Assembly (NCBI RefSeq): GCF_009601765.2
Contig: NZ_CP045699.1
Coordinates: 124,001 to 188,000, forward strand
Source of the DNA: Vibrio algicola
GTDB lineage: Bacteria > Pseudomonadota > Gammaproteobacteria > Enterobacterales > Vibrionaceae
DNA: 64,000 nt
Direction: 5' to 3'
The position numbers and the translations under genes were made by a program. Shown here piece after piece: positions 8,806 to 18,214 of this stretch (positions within the stretch are counted from its first letter, which is position 1; each line of letters starts with the position of its first letter). Below the pieces are notes generated by a model. That model was given only the letters and a program-made list of their open reading frames with translations, did no database searches and was not told where the DNA came from.

Positions 8806-9828
8806 TTAAGCGGAGCCTCTTAGCAGTAATGACGGTTTTATGTGAATACTTTGTCTTGGTGCGAGCGGTGTCGTAAGTTTTCGAGCCATTAATTTAGCAG
8901 TTTGATAGCCAATTTCCTCTGTTGGGGTGTGGATCATACTTAATGCTGGGCGGGTGAGTTCGGTTTCTGGTGCATTATCAAAGCCTAATAAAGCCACTTG
9001 TTGGCCAATGTAGTTATCTTGTCCTATGCTTTTACCTGCCAATTGCGCTCCATATAAAGCCCCAATCGCAGTGGCTGGGCGATGGCATAAAATAGCGGTA
9101 ATTTTAGGGTGTTTGTTGAGCAATTGATGGGTAACCTCAACCGCCGATGCTTGGCTTAAGCTGCATTCTACGATCCAATCATTTTTAAAGGGTAAGCCGT
9201 ATTGCATCAAAGTCGAGCAATAACCGCCAATGCGTTCGGCGCGAGTCAGGGATTCGCCACCACCACCCACATACGCAATATGACGGTGACCTTGGGCGAT
9301 CAAATGCTCGGTCGCCATTTTTGCCGCCAGAGTGTTATCTGGGCCGACATAATCAATATCTGCGCCGGTTTCGGAGCGCGCAATGCTGATCACTGGAATA
9401 TTGGCTTGGTGGATCAAATCCAAACTGGCGTTAATTGCTTCGCGAACCGGAGATAAAATAATACCCGCGACACCTTGTTGGATCATCGATTGAATGCACT
9501 GCAATTGTTTCTCTTTGCTATTACCCGATTGAGCTAAAAACAACATGTAACCTTGACGTTCGAGTTGGTCGCTAATGCCAGAGGTGATCCCCATATAAAA
9601 CGGATCGGTGATGTCTCGCACTACTAAGCCGATTAAATTGGATTGGTGAGAACGTAAATTCGCCGCAGCGGTGTTGCGCACATAATTGAGCGCTTCAATC
9701 GCATGATTGACCTTGGTGATTGTCGTGTCAGAAATTCTGCCTTTACCGCTTAATACCAAAGAGACGGTGGAGACAGAAACGCCAGCGTATTTAGCAACAT
9801 CAGTTATTTTGGCTTTTTTTATGTCCAT
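8806..9828 (-). CDS. malI: LacI-family repressor MalI
   Basis: A 340-residue LacI/GalR regulator. The N-terminal helix-turn-helix reads ITDVAKYAGVSVSTVSLVLSGKGRIS in outline (residues 8-33), and a periplasmic-binding-like effector domain follows. The pattern VSTVSLVLSGKGRIS and the later SLTRAERIGGYC are close to E. coli MalI. In E. coli MalI represses malXY and itself. Here it is divergent from malX across 281 bases holding two perfect copies of the known MalI operator, which strongly supports the name. The inducer is unknown. Confidence 0.9.
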   Translation of the reverse strand: MDIKKAKITDVAKYAGVSVSTVSLVLSGKGRISDTTITKVNHAIEALNYVRNTAAANLRSHQSNLIGLVVRDITDPFYMGITSGISDQLERQGYMLFLAQSGNSKEKQLQCIQSMIQQGVAGIILSPVREAINASLDLIHQANIPVISIARSETGADIDYVGPDNTLAAKMATEHLIAQGHRHIAYVGGGGESLTRAERIGGYCSTLMQYGLPFKNDWIVECSLSQASAVEVTHQLLNKHPKITAILCHRPATAIGALYGAQLAGKSIGQDNYIGQQVALLGFDNAPETELTRPALSMIHTPTEEIGYQTAKLMARKLTTPLAPRQSIHIKPSLLLRGSA

Positions 9829-9947
9829 GCTTGGGTAATGATTCTTTAATATTGGTCTGAAAAGGTCGATTCTTTTAGCTCGATCACAAAACCAAATGAT
9901 GATTGTTTTTAAGCCAGAGTTCCGTGATCAAAGCGGAAAAAAAAATA

Positions 9948-9963
9948 GATAAAACGTTTTATC
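9948..9963. promoter_or_regulatory. MalI operator, malI side
   Basis: A perfect 16-bp palindrome, GATAAAACGTTTTATC, identical to the MalI-type operator known from E. coli. It lies 120 bases upstream of malI. Confidence 0.85.
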
Positions 9964-10057
9964 CTGCGCCACATAGTAATGAGATACAGATTTAAAGCCA
10001 CACAGCAGTGCTGATATTGAACATCAGATTCGAATCGGCATTTTTTATGCTTAATTT

Positions 10058-10073
10058 GATAAAACGTTTTATC
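10058..10073. promoter_or_regulatory. MalI operator, malX side
   Basis: A second perfect GATAAAACGTTTTATC, extended to an 18-bp palindrome by flanking T/A. It lies 37 bases upstream of the malX ATG. The two operator centres are 110 bp apart, which would allow looping. Confidence 0.85.
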
Positions 10074-10109
10074 AACTATTTTTTGAAATATTGTCAGGGG
10101 TGACAAACC

Positions 10110-11684
10110 ATGTCTAAAGCACAGAAAAAAACCACAATTTGGGAGTTTTTCCAGAGTCTTGGGAAAACCTTTATGCTGCCGGTCGCGCTATTGGCGTTCT
10201 CGGGTATTTTACTTGGGATCGGCAGTTCTTTGTCGAGCGCAGCGGTAAAAGAGAGCCTGCCTTTCCTTGATAACTTTGTTCTGCAATTAATCTTTATGTG
10301 GATGACCAAAATTGGTCTAGTCGCATTTGTTTACTTGCCAGTGATGTTTGCGGTTGCGATTCCGCTAGGTCTTGCGCGTGAAGAGAAAGGCGTAGCCGCA
10401 TTTGCCGGTTTTGTGGGTTTTGCTGCCATGAACTTGTCGGTCAACTTCTACTTAACGGTCGCGGGCGTACTAGGCAATCCAACATTAGAAAAAGCTTACA
10501 GCGTCAGTTCGGTAATTGGTACTCAATCAATTGATACTGGTATTTTAGGCGCAGTGATCGTCGGTATTATCGTGGCGAAACTGCATGCCCGTTTTTACAC
10601 TTATAAGATGCCAGATGCGTTGGCTTTCTTTGGCGGCGCGCGTTTTGTTCCTATCATCACCGCTTTAGTATTAGGTATTGTTGGTCTTATTGTTCCTATC
10701 GTATGGCCATATTTTGCGATGGGGATTAATGGTATCGGGTCGGTCATCTCTCATTCTGGTCCATTTGGTCCGTTCTTATTTGGTACTGGTGAGCGCTTAC
10801 TATTGCCATTTGGCTTGCACCATATACTGGTAGCACTGATTCGCTTTACCGAAGCGGGCGGTACTTTCCAAGTGTGTGGTAATGAAGTGAACGGCGCATT
10901 GAATATTTTCTACGCCCAATTATCTTGCCCAACGGTGACCCATTTTGATCCACAAGCCACCGCTTTCTTATCGCAAGGTAAAATGCCAACCTTCTTAGGG
11001 GGGCTGCCTGGCGCGGCATTGGCAATGTACCATTGTGCTCGCCCTGAAAATCGCGGCAAAGTAAAAGCATTGCTACTGTCAGGTGTGGTGGCGTGTATTG
11101 TCGGTGGTATCACCGAGCCACTAGAATTCTTATTCTTGTTTGTGTCTCCAGTGTTGTTCTTTGTCCACGCTATCATGACCGGTTTAGGCTTTATGGTGAT
11201 GGGTTTACTTGGCGTCACTATAGGTAATACCGACGGTAACATTATCGACTTCTTGATCTTCGGCGTGCTGCAAGGCACCAAAACAGAATGGTACTTAGTT
11301 CCGTTAGTGGCCGCAGTTTGGTTTGCGATGTACTACGGCGTGTTCCGCTTTGCCATTACCCGCTTCAACTTGAAAACTCCTGGTCGTGAAGCAGAAACCA
11401 ATGAAGAGTTGGCGTTTGTGGTAGAGTCTGGCGATAAAACCTTAAGCTATAAAGGCGACATTATTTTGGCCGCTCTTGGTGGTACTGCCAATATCACATC
11501 ACTTGATAACTGTATTACTCGCCTACGGATGTCGGTTGAAGATATGAGCCTAGTCAATGATGCCGTTCTTAAAGCCAATGGCGCATTGGGTGTAGTGAAG
11601 CTTGATGAAAATAACCTACAAGTGGTGATTGGTCCGCAAGTGCATATGGTGAAAAACGAAATGCAATCTTTGATGAAAGGATAA
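10110..11684 (+). CDS. malX: PTS sugar transporter subunit IIBC (MalX-like)
   Basis: A phosphotransferase-system permease of the glucose/maltose family, 524 residues. The N-terminal EIIC part (to about residue 420) has around ten hydrophobic segments and the family sequence FGLHHILVALIRF. The C-terminal EIIB domain carries the phosphorylation cysteine in LDNCITRLR (about Cys468). No EIIA is attached, so the cell must supply one, probably Crr. A ribosome site AGGGG precedes the ATG. It sits in the MalI regulon with malY, as in E. coli, where the natural substrate is still unsettled. Confidence 0.9.
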   Translation: MSKAQKKTTIWEFFQSLGKTFMLPVALLAFSGILLGIGSSLSSAAVKESLPFLDNFVLQLIFMWMTKIGLVAFVYLPVMFAVAIPLGLAREEKGVAAFAGFVGFAAMNLSVNFYLTVAGVLGNPTLEKAYSVSSVIGTQSIDTGILGAVIVGIIVAKLHARFYTYKMPDALAFFGGARFVPIITALVLGIVGLIVPIVWPYFAMGINGIGSVISHSGPFGPFLFGTGERLLLPFGLHHILVALIRFTEAGGTFQVCGNEVNGALNIFYAQLSCPTVTHFDPQATAFLSQGKMPTFLGGLPGAALAMYHCARPENRGKVKALLLSGVVACIVGGITEPLEFLFLFVSPVLFFVHAIMTGLGFMVMGLLGVTIGNTDGNIIDFLIFGVLQGTKTEWYLVPLVAAVWFAMYYGVFRFAITRFNLKTPGREAETNEELAFVVESGDKTLSYKGDIILAALGGTANITSLDNCITRLRMSVEDMSLVNDAVLKANGALGVVKLDENNLQVVIGPQVHMVKNEMQSLMKG

Positions 11685-11691
11685 GCCGCTA

Positions 11692-11726
11692 AAGTCAGAG
11701 CTAGAATCATACTTTAGCTCTGACTT
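11692..11726 (+). terminator. Strong hairpin between malX and malY
   Basis: The arms AAGTCAGAGCTA and TAGCTCTGACTT form a perfect 12-bp stem with an 11-base loop, starting 7 bases after the malX stop. No T-run follows, so it may act as an mRNA-stability or partial-termination element inside the malXY unit rather than a full terminator. Confidence 0.55.
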
Positions 11727-11896
11727 ACTATTCCTACAGAAGTAACATTATAAGCGATCAATATTGAGCATAGAGAAAAGTGTAAAAGGTCATGGATGGG
11801 ACAGCGTCTTTTTGGCATGTTCAAATTGCTCGGTGTTAATTGGTATGGTTATTAGTGACCGTTTTAACTTTTTGATTTTTTTGTTCAGAGGTAAGT

Positions 11897-13069
11897 ATGT
11901 TTGATTTTTCCAAAGTGGTGGATCGCCACGGCACTTTTTGCACTCAATGGGATTATGTTGAAGACCGTTTTGGTCATGCCGATTTATTGCCTTTTACTAT
12001 CTCTGATATGGATTTTGAAACTGCGCCTTGTGTGTTGCAAGCCGTCAAAACCAGAATGGAACATGGTGTACTCGGCTACAGTCGTTGGAATCATGCTGAG
12101 TTTAAATCGGCAGTAACAGGATGGTTTGCGAAGCGTTATCAAGCGAAATTAGACAATGAGGCTTTGGTGTATGGTCCTTCGGTGATCTACATTATTTCGC
12201 AACTTATCCAACAATGGAGTCAACCGGGTGACGGTGTGTTAGTGCACACTCCGGCTTACGATGCCTTTAACAATATGCTGTCGGCTAACTATCGGCAAAT
12301 GCTGACCAGTCCATTGCTTAAAGTAAATGGCAGCTATGAGATTGATTGGCCGCAGTTTGAAGCTCAAGTAGCATTACCACAATGTAAAATATTATTATTA
12401 TGCAGCCCGCAAAATCCGACTGGACGAGTGTGGACTAAAAAAGAACTTAAACGAATAGCGGATATTTGCCAGCGCCATAAAGTTAAAGTGATCTCCGATG
12501 ACATCCACATGGACATGGCATTTGAGCGCTACATTCCCTGGTCTGAAGTCGCGCTTGATTCACAATGGGCCTTGGTCAGTTCCGGTTCTAAATCGTTTAA
12601 TATCCCAGCTTTAACGGGGGCGTATGCGTTTATTCCTGATGCGGATAATCGAGAAGCGTACCTTACTCAACTAAAAGCGGCGCATGGTTTGTCATCACCG
12701 TCTATTTTAGGAGTGATTGCCCATATCTCTGCTTACCAGCAAGGCGATGAATGGCTGGACGCACTCAAAACCTATCTGCATAGCAACTTAACTTATGTGG
12801 CAGAGCGTTTAAAATCTGAAGTGCCACAGTTGAATTATCAAGTCCCCCAAGGCACCTATTTGGCGTGGCTCGACTTGAATCCACTCAATATTGATATGGA
12901 TGAACTGCAACGAATTTTGATCGAGGATTATAAAGTTGCCATTATGCGTGGCGATACCTATGGCAAAGAAGGCGAAGGTTATATTCGCTTAAATGTCGGT
13001 TGCCCGCTTAGCAAAGTCGAAACTGGAATCAATGCCTTAATAGGTGCGATTAAGCAGTTAATCTATTAG
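11897..13069 (+). CDS. malY: MalY/PatB family PLP-dependent C-S lyase
   Basis: A 390-residue fold-type I aminotransferase-like enzyme. The PLP lysine lies in SSGSKSFNIP, and the family signatures SPQNPTGRVW and ISDDIHMD are visible. MalY and PatB are cystathionine beta-lyases; E. coli MalY also dampens MalT. A good ribosome site (GAGGTAAG) precedes the ATG. The 212-base gap after malX is longer than in E. coli and holds a strong hairpin and possibly a separate promoter, so full co-transcription is not certain. Confidence 0.9.
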   Translation: MFDFSKVVDRHGTFCTQWDYVEDRFGHADLLPFTISDMDFETAPCVLQAVKTRMEHGVLGYSRWNHAEFKSAVTGWFAKRYQAKLDNEALVYGPSVIYIISQLIQQWSQPGDGVLVHTPAYDAFNNMLSANYRQMLTSPLLKVNGSYEIDWPQFEAQVALPQCKILLLCSPQNPTGRVWTKKELKRIADICQRHKVKVISDDIHMDMAFERYIPWSEVALDSQWALVSSGSKSFNIPALTGAYAFIPDADNREAYLTQLKAAHGLSSPSILGVIAHISAYQQGDEWLDALKTYLHSNLTYVAERLKSEVPQLNYQVPQGTYLAWLDLNPLNIDMDELQRILIEDYKVAIMRGDTYGKEGEGYIRLNVGCPLSKVETGINALIGAIKQLIY

Positions 13070-13109
13070 TAGTTAATTAGTAATCAATAAACTAGCGGTA
13101 AAGGAAAAT

Positions 13110-13292
13110 ATGATGGCTTGGATGGATAAGCTCAAAGCAAAATTGAATAGCGTGTCAGAGCAACAAGATTTTAGTTACTTAACCACGCTACCGGATGCTG
13201 AGTTAAAGGCGTTAACCACCGATGGTGAAGCTAAAGCTGAAAAACATGCCGCACAACAAGAATTATTGAGAAGGGCGCTGAAGGGAAAGTGA
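13110..13292 (+). CDS. Small hypothetical protein, 60 residues
   Basis: A small charged helical protein beginning MMAWMDKLKAK and ending LLRRALKGK. It is preceded by TAAAGGAAAAT, a fair ribosome site, and followed within about 22 bases by a strong terminator. It starts 40 bases after malY and may be the last gene of that unit. No family is recognised. Met2 is an equally good start. Confidence 0.55.
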   Translation: MMAWMDKLKAKLNSVSEQQDFSYLTTLPDAELKALTTDGEAKAEKHAAQQELLRRALKGK

Positions 13293-13314
13293 AGCTTGAT
13301 TGATATTCATCGAC

Positions 13315-13346
13315 AAAAAAACCGCATCCAATGAATGCGGTTTTTT
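13315..13346. terminator. Bidirectional terminator (malY unit / fis)
   Basis: ACCGCAT and ATGCGGT pair around a 7-base loop, with an A-run on the left and a T-run on the right. It can therefore end transcription from both the plus-strand small gene and minus-strand fis. Confidence 0.9.
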
Positions 13347-13368
13347 AGGGTTTCATTAAGCGTAATGC

Positions 13369-13665
13369 TTAGTTCATGCCATATTTCTTAAGTTTCTTGC
13401 GCAGTGTACCGCGGTTGATACCCATCATGTTTGCAGCGCGAGTTTGGTTACCGCGAGTGTATTGCATAACCATATCAAGCATTGGTTGCTCAACTTCTGC
13501 TAGTACTAATTCGTATAATTCAGTCACGTCTTGGCCGTTTAATTGCGCAAGATAGTTTTTTAAAGACGCTTTTACAGAGTCACGTAGTGGTTTCTGTGTG
13601 ATTTGGTCTTGTGATGTAACAGTCGTAACTGTTAGTGGTTCTGAAGTCAGGTTTTGTTCGAACAT
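13369..13665 (-). CDS. fis: DNA-binding protein Fis
   Basis: A nucleoid protein and global regulator of 98 residues, exactly the usual length. The C-terminal helix-turn-helix reads [23 protein letters not shown]. The start chosen is the ATG of [11 protein letters not shown] longer in-frame extension of 28 codons exists, but it is encoded mostly by the ERIC-like repeat upstream and does not belong to the protein. It lies downstream of dusB as in the conserved dusB-fis operon. Confidence 0.96.
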   Translation of the reverse strand: MFEQNLTSEPLTVTTVTSQDQITQKPLRDSVKASLKNYLAQLNGQDVTELYELVLAEVEQPMLDMVMQYTRGNQTRAANMMGINRGTLRKKLKKYGMN

Positions 13666-13704
13666 AATTAGTCTTAGCTCTTTTTTGATAGTTATAATGC
13701 AACG

Positions 13705-13834
13705 TATACCCGTCGTATTTGAAGCTGCAGCGTTGTTGATGGCATTCACTCACCCTAATCACATAGACGAGCTATGTTCATAGGGCTTCGTTCACTTGTC
13801 GCCTAGCTGCAAGAGTTTAAATACTCTTGGTATA
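13705..13834. repeat. ERIC-like element between dusB and fis
   Basis: About 130 bases beginning TATACCCGTC, with GAAGCTGCAGCGTTGTTGAT and CATTCACTCACCC, and ending CTTGGTATA. These match the ERIC ends and core in order. The right end runs into dusB and supplies its last codons and stop. The element would be transcribed as a long hairpin in the dusB-fis message. Confidence 0.8.
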
Positions 13835-14785
13835 AAAATAATTTCTCAGCACATCAAGTTGCTGATCGGCATCCTCGATGGCATTGAAAGCACGGCGGAA
13901 GTCACCCGCTAGGTCATGTTCTTTTAGATACCAACCCACATGCTTACGAGCAATGCGAGGGCCTAGAAACTCACCATAAAATTCATGGAGGGCTTGAACG
14001 TGACCAATAAGAATCGCTTGCACTTCTTCTGTTGGAAGCGGTGGCAAGTGTTCTCCCGTGGTTAAAAAATGTTGGATTTGATTAAAAATCCACGGCTTAC
14101 CTTGGGCCGGTCTGCCTATCATTAGAGCGTCGGCACCAGTGTAATCCAGCACATATTTGGCTTTTTCTGGGCTATCAATATCACCGTTAGCAATAACAGG
14201 GATAGAAATAGCGCGTTTGACCGCTCTAATGCTGTCGTATTCTGCGTCACCTTTGTACATGCAGGCTTTGGTTCTCCCATGGAGTGCCAGTGCTTGTATG
14301 CCACATTGTTCGGCCATTTTCGCAACATCAACACAGTTCTTATTGTCTGTGTCCCATCCTGTGCGCGTTTTAAGTGTCACGGGGACATCAACTGCTTTAA
14401 CTACCGCAGTGAGAATTTGTTCAATTATCTCTGGGTATTGCAGTAACGCGGAGCCTGCGAGTTTCTTATTTACTTTTTTGGCTGGGCAACCCATGTTGAT
14501 GTCGATGATTTGCGCACCGTTTTCAACACTAATTTGCGCAGCCTGTGCCATTAGTTGTGGGTCGGCTCCTGCAATTTGTACACTGCGAATGCCCGATTCG
14601 CCTTCATGTACCATGCGTTGAAGCGATTTGGTGGTGTTCCAAACTTTGGGGTTAGAGGACATCATTTCACTGACGGCCATTCCTGCCCCATACCGAAGAC
14701 ACAATTCACGAAACGGTCTATCGGTTACACCAGCCATCGGTGCCACGATTAAGTTGTTCGGTAATTGATAGTGTCCGATCTTCAA
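13817..14785 (-). CDS. dusB: tRNA-dihydrouridine synthase B
   Basis: An FMN-dependent enzyme of 322 residues that reduces specific uridines in tRNA. The N-terminal [13 protein letters not shown], the catalytic cysteine motif [12 protein letters not shown] and the FMN phosphate motif [15 protein letters not shown] are all present. The length fits DusB. It is first in the dusB-fis operon; prmA lies 219 bases upstream on the same strand. The last five codons and the stop lie within the ERIC-like element, so the C terminus (YTKSI) was probably altered by that insertion without harming the core. Confidence 0.95.
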   Translation of the reverse strand: MKIGHYQLPNNLIVAPMAGVTDRPFRELCLRYGAGMAVSEMMSSNPKVWNTTKSLQRMVHEGESGIRSVQIAGADPQLMAQAAQISVENGAQIIDINMGCPAKKVNKKLAGSALLQYPEIIEQILTAVVKAVDVPVTLKTRTGWDTDNKNCVDVAKMAEQCGIQALALHGRTKACMYKGDAEYDSIRAVKRAISIPVIANGDIDSPEKAKYVLDYTGADALMIGRPAQGKPWIFNQIQHFLTTGEHLPPLPTEEVQAILIGHVQALHEFYGEFLGPRIARKHVGWYLKEHDLAGDFRRAFNAIEDADQQLDVLRNYFYTKSI

Positions 14786-15004
14786 AACAACACCTCTATT
14801 CTTTGCTCTTTACTAGGGCTTCTGGTGGATGCTCTAGCGCCAATTACATCGAATATAGTTCTATTAGCAAGGGCGCGCATTTTACGCATTTTTTCGGGGC
14901 GTGAAAAGACTAATATTTGAGCATTTGGCAAATATTTTCGCAAATTGCCTATTTTTCAGTCGATTAGCCCCGAATTTGAATTTTAATTCTTTTGCGCTGT
15001 GTAA

Positions 15005-15895
15005 TTAATCAGGCTTTTTTTGTCCTGAGACGCGGCACCACTCTTGTTGCGAGATAATTGGGTCTAAATTGAATTGCTCGGCGTAATAGGTCGCAACGTC
15101 TTCGGCTTGTGAATCTAAGATGCCAGACATGGCCAAGAAACCACTTGGTTTGACTAAGCTTGAGATAACACCTGAAAGCTCGCGTAATGGCCCTGCAAGG
15201 ATATTTGCTACCACTACATCAGCAATTAAGCCTTCTGGTTGGTCTTGCGGTAGGAACAGTTCAAGTTGGTCGGCAACATCATTGCGTTTGGCATTTTCAA
15301 TTGAGGCAACAATCGCTTGTGGATCGATATCAATACCAATCACTTTCGCTGCGCCGAGTTTAATCGCTGCGATGGCTAAAATGCCAGAACCACAACCAAA
15401 GTCGATCACGGTTTTGCCTTTAAGGTCGAGCCCGTCTAGCCATTCTAAACAGACGGCAGTAGTAGGGTGAGTACCAGTACCAAATGCCAAGCCCGGATCG
15501 AGCATCACATTAACAGCGGTTGGATCGGGTACATCACGCCAGCTTGGGCAAATCCATAAACGCTCACCAAATTGCATTGGGTGGAAGTTGTCCATCCATT
15601 CACGTTCCCAGTCTTTATCTTCAATCTGTTCTACTTTATGAGCAAAATCTGCCGCGAGCATATTGCTGGCTTTGATTTGGCTAAGAACTAACTGGGTGTC
15701 AATTTCTGCATCGTACAGCGCTAAGATATCAGTCTCGCCCCATAAACGTGTTTCACCAGGTAGTGGCTCAAAAATAGGGGTGTCTTTAGCGTCAAGGAAA
15801 GTGACCGACAGTGCGCCAGTATCTTCCATTAACATGTCACCAATCGCTTCTGCGTTGGCTTTGGTAGCATTAAGTTTAATTTGGATCCAAGGCAT
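15005..15895 (-). CDS. prmA: Ribosomal protein L11 methyltransferase
   Basis: This enzyme trimethylates L11 using S-adenosylmethionine. At 296 residues it is near the 293 of E. coli. The SAM-binding motif [15 protein letters not shown] and the catalytic-site NILAGPL are present, and the N-terminal L11-recognition domain is complete. It lies upstream of dusB-fis as in many gammaproteobacteria. The 219-base gap to dusB shows no clear terminator, so read-through is possible. Confidence 0.95.
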   Translation of the reverse strand: MPWIQIKLNATKANAEAIGDMLMEDTGALSVTFLDAKDTPIFEPLPGETRLWGETDILALYDAEIDTQLVLSQIKASNMLAADFAHKVEQIEDKDWEREWMDNFHPMQFGERLWICPSWRDVPDPTAVNVMLDPGLAFGTGTHPTTAVCLEWLDGLDLKGKTVIDFGCGSGILAIAAIKLGAAKVIGIDIDPQAIVASIENAKRNDVADQLELFLPQDQPEGLIADVVVANILAGPLRELSGVISSLVKPSGFLAMSGILDSQAEDVATYYAEQFNLDPIISQQEWCRVSGQKKPD

Positions 15896-15957
15896 GATGA
15901 ACTCACTTGTTGGTTGAGTGGTACCCTTTGTATGGGTGTGTTAACGGTCATAAGCCC

Positions 15958-16122
15958 CGTCATTCCTGATAATTCGTCCCTAGTTTCCGGTATGACGATA
16001 GAAAACATCGTCATCCCGTACATGAGCCTAAGCGAAGAAGATACGGGATCTCGCTTTTAAAATAGTAATACAACTTAAAGTGAGATTCCGGATAACTCGT
16101 TCTTCATTTCGGAATGATGGAG
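15958..16122. repeat. Cluster of extragenic inverted repeats between panF and prmA
   Basis: Three related hairpin-forming units are visible: GTCATTCC/GGTATGAC (15958-15997), then CGTCATCCCGTA with TACGGGATCTCG (about 16009-16053), then GTGAGATTCCGG with TTCGGAATGATGG (16080-16120). The GTCATTCC..GGAAT family of extragenic palindromes is widespread in bacterial genomes. Nothing coding is seen in this 278-base gap. Confidence 0.6.
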
Positions 16123-16173
16123 CTGTAATTATTAAGTTACTGTTATTTAGTACTCGTGAAGCAATTATACGGG

Positions 16174-17655
16174 CTAATATAGCTTATGTGGCTGTTGGTT
16201 ATCTGAAATAGTCGTTTTATTTTTATCATTTGGCTTGAGTTTGCTGCCAATAATAAAGGCGATTAACCCCAAGGCGAGGCTCGGTACGATGGCGTGTACA
16301 CCTGCCATATCCGGTTTTAAGGTACTCATTGCAATATAACTGACGAGTCCTGTCAGCATAGAAGCAAATGCTCCGGTAGCCGAGGCATTTTTCCAGTAAA
16401 GCCCTAAAACTAACGGCCAAAGAAATACCGACTGTAAACTGCCGAATGCCAATAAGTTAAGCCAGATGATCATATCCGGTGGATTTAATGCGGCCACAAA
16501 CACTAAGGCCGAGAAAATACCGGTGACCCATAACGATAGCTTCGGTAGGGTCTTTTCGGCGGCTTCCCCTTCGGCAATCGATGGATTGATGTAGTTGATG
16601 TACAAATCTTTTAATAACGTGGCCGAGGCTTGGATCAATTGTGAATCAATCGTCGACATAATTGCCGCCATGGGACCGGCTAAGAAAATTCCGGCCACCA
16701 CTGGTGGTAATACCGTGATCATTAAGGTCGGCATGATTTGATCTGGGTTGGCAATATCCGGCACGATGGCGCGGCCAAATGCGCCCGCCAGATGCATGCC
16801 AAACATCAGCAAGGCAACCATAATCGTGCTTACCACCATGGCTTTATGCAGTGAGGCGCTGTCCTTGTAGGCCATGCAGCGTACTGCAGCATGAGGCAGA
16901 CCAATCACACCAAAGCAGACCAAGATCCAAAAACTGAGCATAAAGGGCTGACTTAAAAAATGATTGGGTCCGTAAGGGGTGACTAAAGCCGGATCGATAT
17001 GATGCATTTTGGTCACAATTTCGCCGATACTGCCGCCGGCGTGAACAATGCCAATCAGTAGCGCAATGGTGCCGATGAGCATCATGATGCCTTGCAAAGT
17101 GTCGGTCATTACCACCGCGCGAAAACCGCCAATGGTGGTGTACAAACCAACCGTAATGGCAAACAACATTAAACCATGAGTGTAAGATAATCCGGTGACG
17201 GTTTGCAGTAGGCGAGCACCACCAACAAACTGCACTACCATAGTGCCAAAAAAGGCCAGTAATAATGCCAAGGAGGCAAAGATCACCACTCCTCGGTTTT
17301 GATAACGGGCATACAACATATCATTCAAAGTCAGGGCGTTATGTTTACGAGCTTCAATCGCAAACTTCTTGCCTAATACGCCTAGCGTTAACCAGCTAGC
17401 AGGCAATTGGATCATGGCAAGCAAAACCCAACCTAACCCCATGGTATACGCGGCACCGGGACCACCGATAAACGAGCTGGCGCTGGCATAAGTGGCGGCA
17501 AGGGTCATGGCAAGCACAAAGCCTCCCATACTACGGCCACCCATTAAGTATTCGTTTAAAAAACCTTGTTTATTGGTGTTGCGTCCACTCCAATACGCCA
17601 AAGCAAATACCGCGCATAAGTAGATGACTAATGGGATAAGAATTTGATTATTCAT
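16174..17655 (-). CDS. panF: Sodium/pantothenate symporter
   Basis: A 493-residue member of the sodium:solute symporter family with about 13 membrane segments. The sequence GGRSMGGFVLAMTLAATYASASSFIGGPGAAY in outline near residues 40-70 is characteristic of PanF. It imports pantothenate, the coenzyme A precursor, using the sodium gradient. Its start overlaps the end of yhdT by 8 bases, the arrangement known from E. coli yhdT-panF-prmA, and implies translational coupling. Confidence 0.93.
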   Translation of the reverse strand: MNNQILIPLVIYLCAVFALAYWSGRNTNKQGFLNEYLMGGRSMGGFVLAMTLAATYASASSFIGGPGAAYTMGLGWVLLAMIQLPASWLTLGVLGKKFAIEARKHNALTLNDMLYARYQNRGVVIFASLALLLAFFGTMVVQFVGGARLLQTVTGLSYTHGLMLFAITVGLYTTIGGFRAVVMTDTLQGIMMLIGTIALLIGIVHAGGSIGEIVTKMHHIDPALVTPYGPNHFLSQPFMLSFWILVCFGVIGLPHAAVRCMAYKDSASLHKAMVVSTIMVALLMFGMHLAGAFGRAIVPDIANPDQIMPTLMITVLPPVVAGIFLAGPMAAIMSTIDSQLIQASATLLKDLYINYINPSIAEGEAAEKTLPKLSLWVTGIFSALVFVAALNPPDMIIWLNLLAFGSLQSVFLWPLVLGLYWKNASATGAFASMLTGLVSYIAMSTLKPDMAGVHAIVPSLALGLIAFIIGSKLKPNDKNKTTISDNQQPHKLY

Positions 17656-17962
17656 GCTGGTCTTCTTGTGCTGGCGAGCTTTGCGCTTGTGGGTCAGGCT
17701 CTATTTCTAATGACATATCCTGATAGATCCATTTTACCATGGCGGCGCACAATAAAGTGAATACGATAGGGCCGACGATGCAAGCCATTAAAAACCATAA
17801 TGGAAAGCCGAAATAGAGGGTTGGCATTGCTTGAATATTATCGGCAGCTGGAGCCAAGCCGTAAGCAGAAAGGTACCACCAAACAAAATAAGCCAACGCT
17901 AAGCCGACGGCCCATTTGGCTTCTTTATGCGCTTGTTGATAACGCGCCGAGAGTGTTTTCAT
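17648..17962 (-). CDS. yhdT: YhdT family membrane protein (DUF997)
   Basis: A 104-residue protein with two hydrophobic segments (about residues 18-36 and 52-77) and an acidic, glutamine-rich tail. YhdT proteins are always found with PanF and may be an accessory subunit. The start chosen is ATG of MKTLSARYQQ. A longer frame runs 45 codons upstream but lacks membrane-protein character and a reasonable ribosome site. It overlaps panF by 8 bases. Confidence 0.85.
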   Translation of the reverse strand: MKTLSARYQQAHKEAKWAVGLALAYFVWWYLSAYGLAPAADNIQAMPTLYFGFPLWFLMACIVGPIVFTLLCAAMVKWIYQDMSLEIEPDPQAQSSPAQEDQHE

Positions 17963-18126
17963 GGTTGGAGAACCTTTATGACAAAAGTGAGGGGTGGAAA
18001 AGGCGGCTATTTTTACAAACAATGAAGAGAAAGACAAATAAAGGGCGAGCTTTAATTTCCCTAAGTGCCGATGGAGCATTTCAACAACTTGTCGCAAGCA
18101 AGGATCCTAGTGAGATTGAAGCCAAT

Positions 18127-18162
18127 AAAAAAGCGAACCCGATAAAGAGTTCGCTTTTTTTT
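18127..18162. terminator. Bidirectional terminator after accC
   Basis: AAAAAAGCGAAC and GTTCGCTTTTTTTT pair around a 10-base loop. It ends the accBC transcript on the minus strand and has T-runs in both directions. Confidence 0.92.
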
Positions 18163-18214
18163 GCTTCTTATGAGGCTTTAATTGTAACCACTAAAGCCTA
18201 AAGTTCAGCGCTAT

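Noticed and set aside
10910..11281. 123-codon minus-strand frame inside malX
   Set aside because: Shadow of a strongly supported membrane protein gene.
13666..13749. 28-codon N-terminal extension of fis
   Set aside because: Part is encoded by the ERIC-like repeat, and Fis is 98 residues in all relatives, starting at MFEQN.
17963..18097. 45-codon extension upstream of yhdT
   Set aside because: No ribosome site and no family similarity; MKTLSARYQQ starts the conserved protein.
17800..18201. 133-codon plus-strand frame opposite yhdT
   Set aside because: Antisense to yhdT, crosses the accC terminator and has no coding character.
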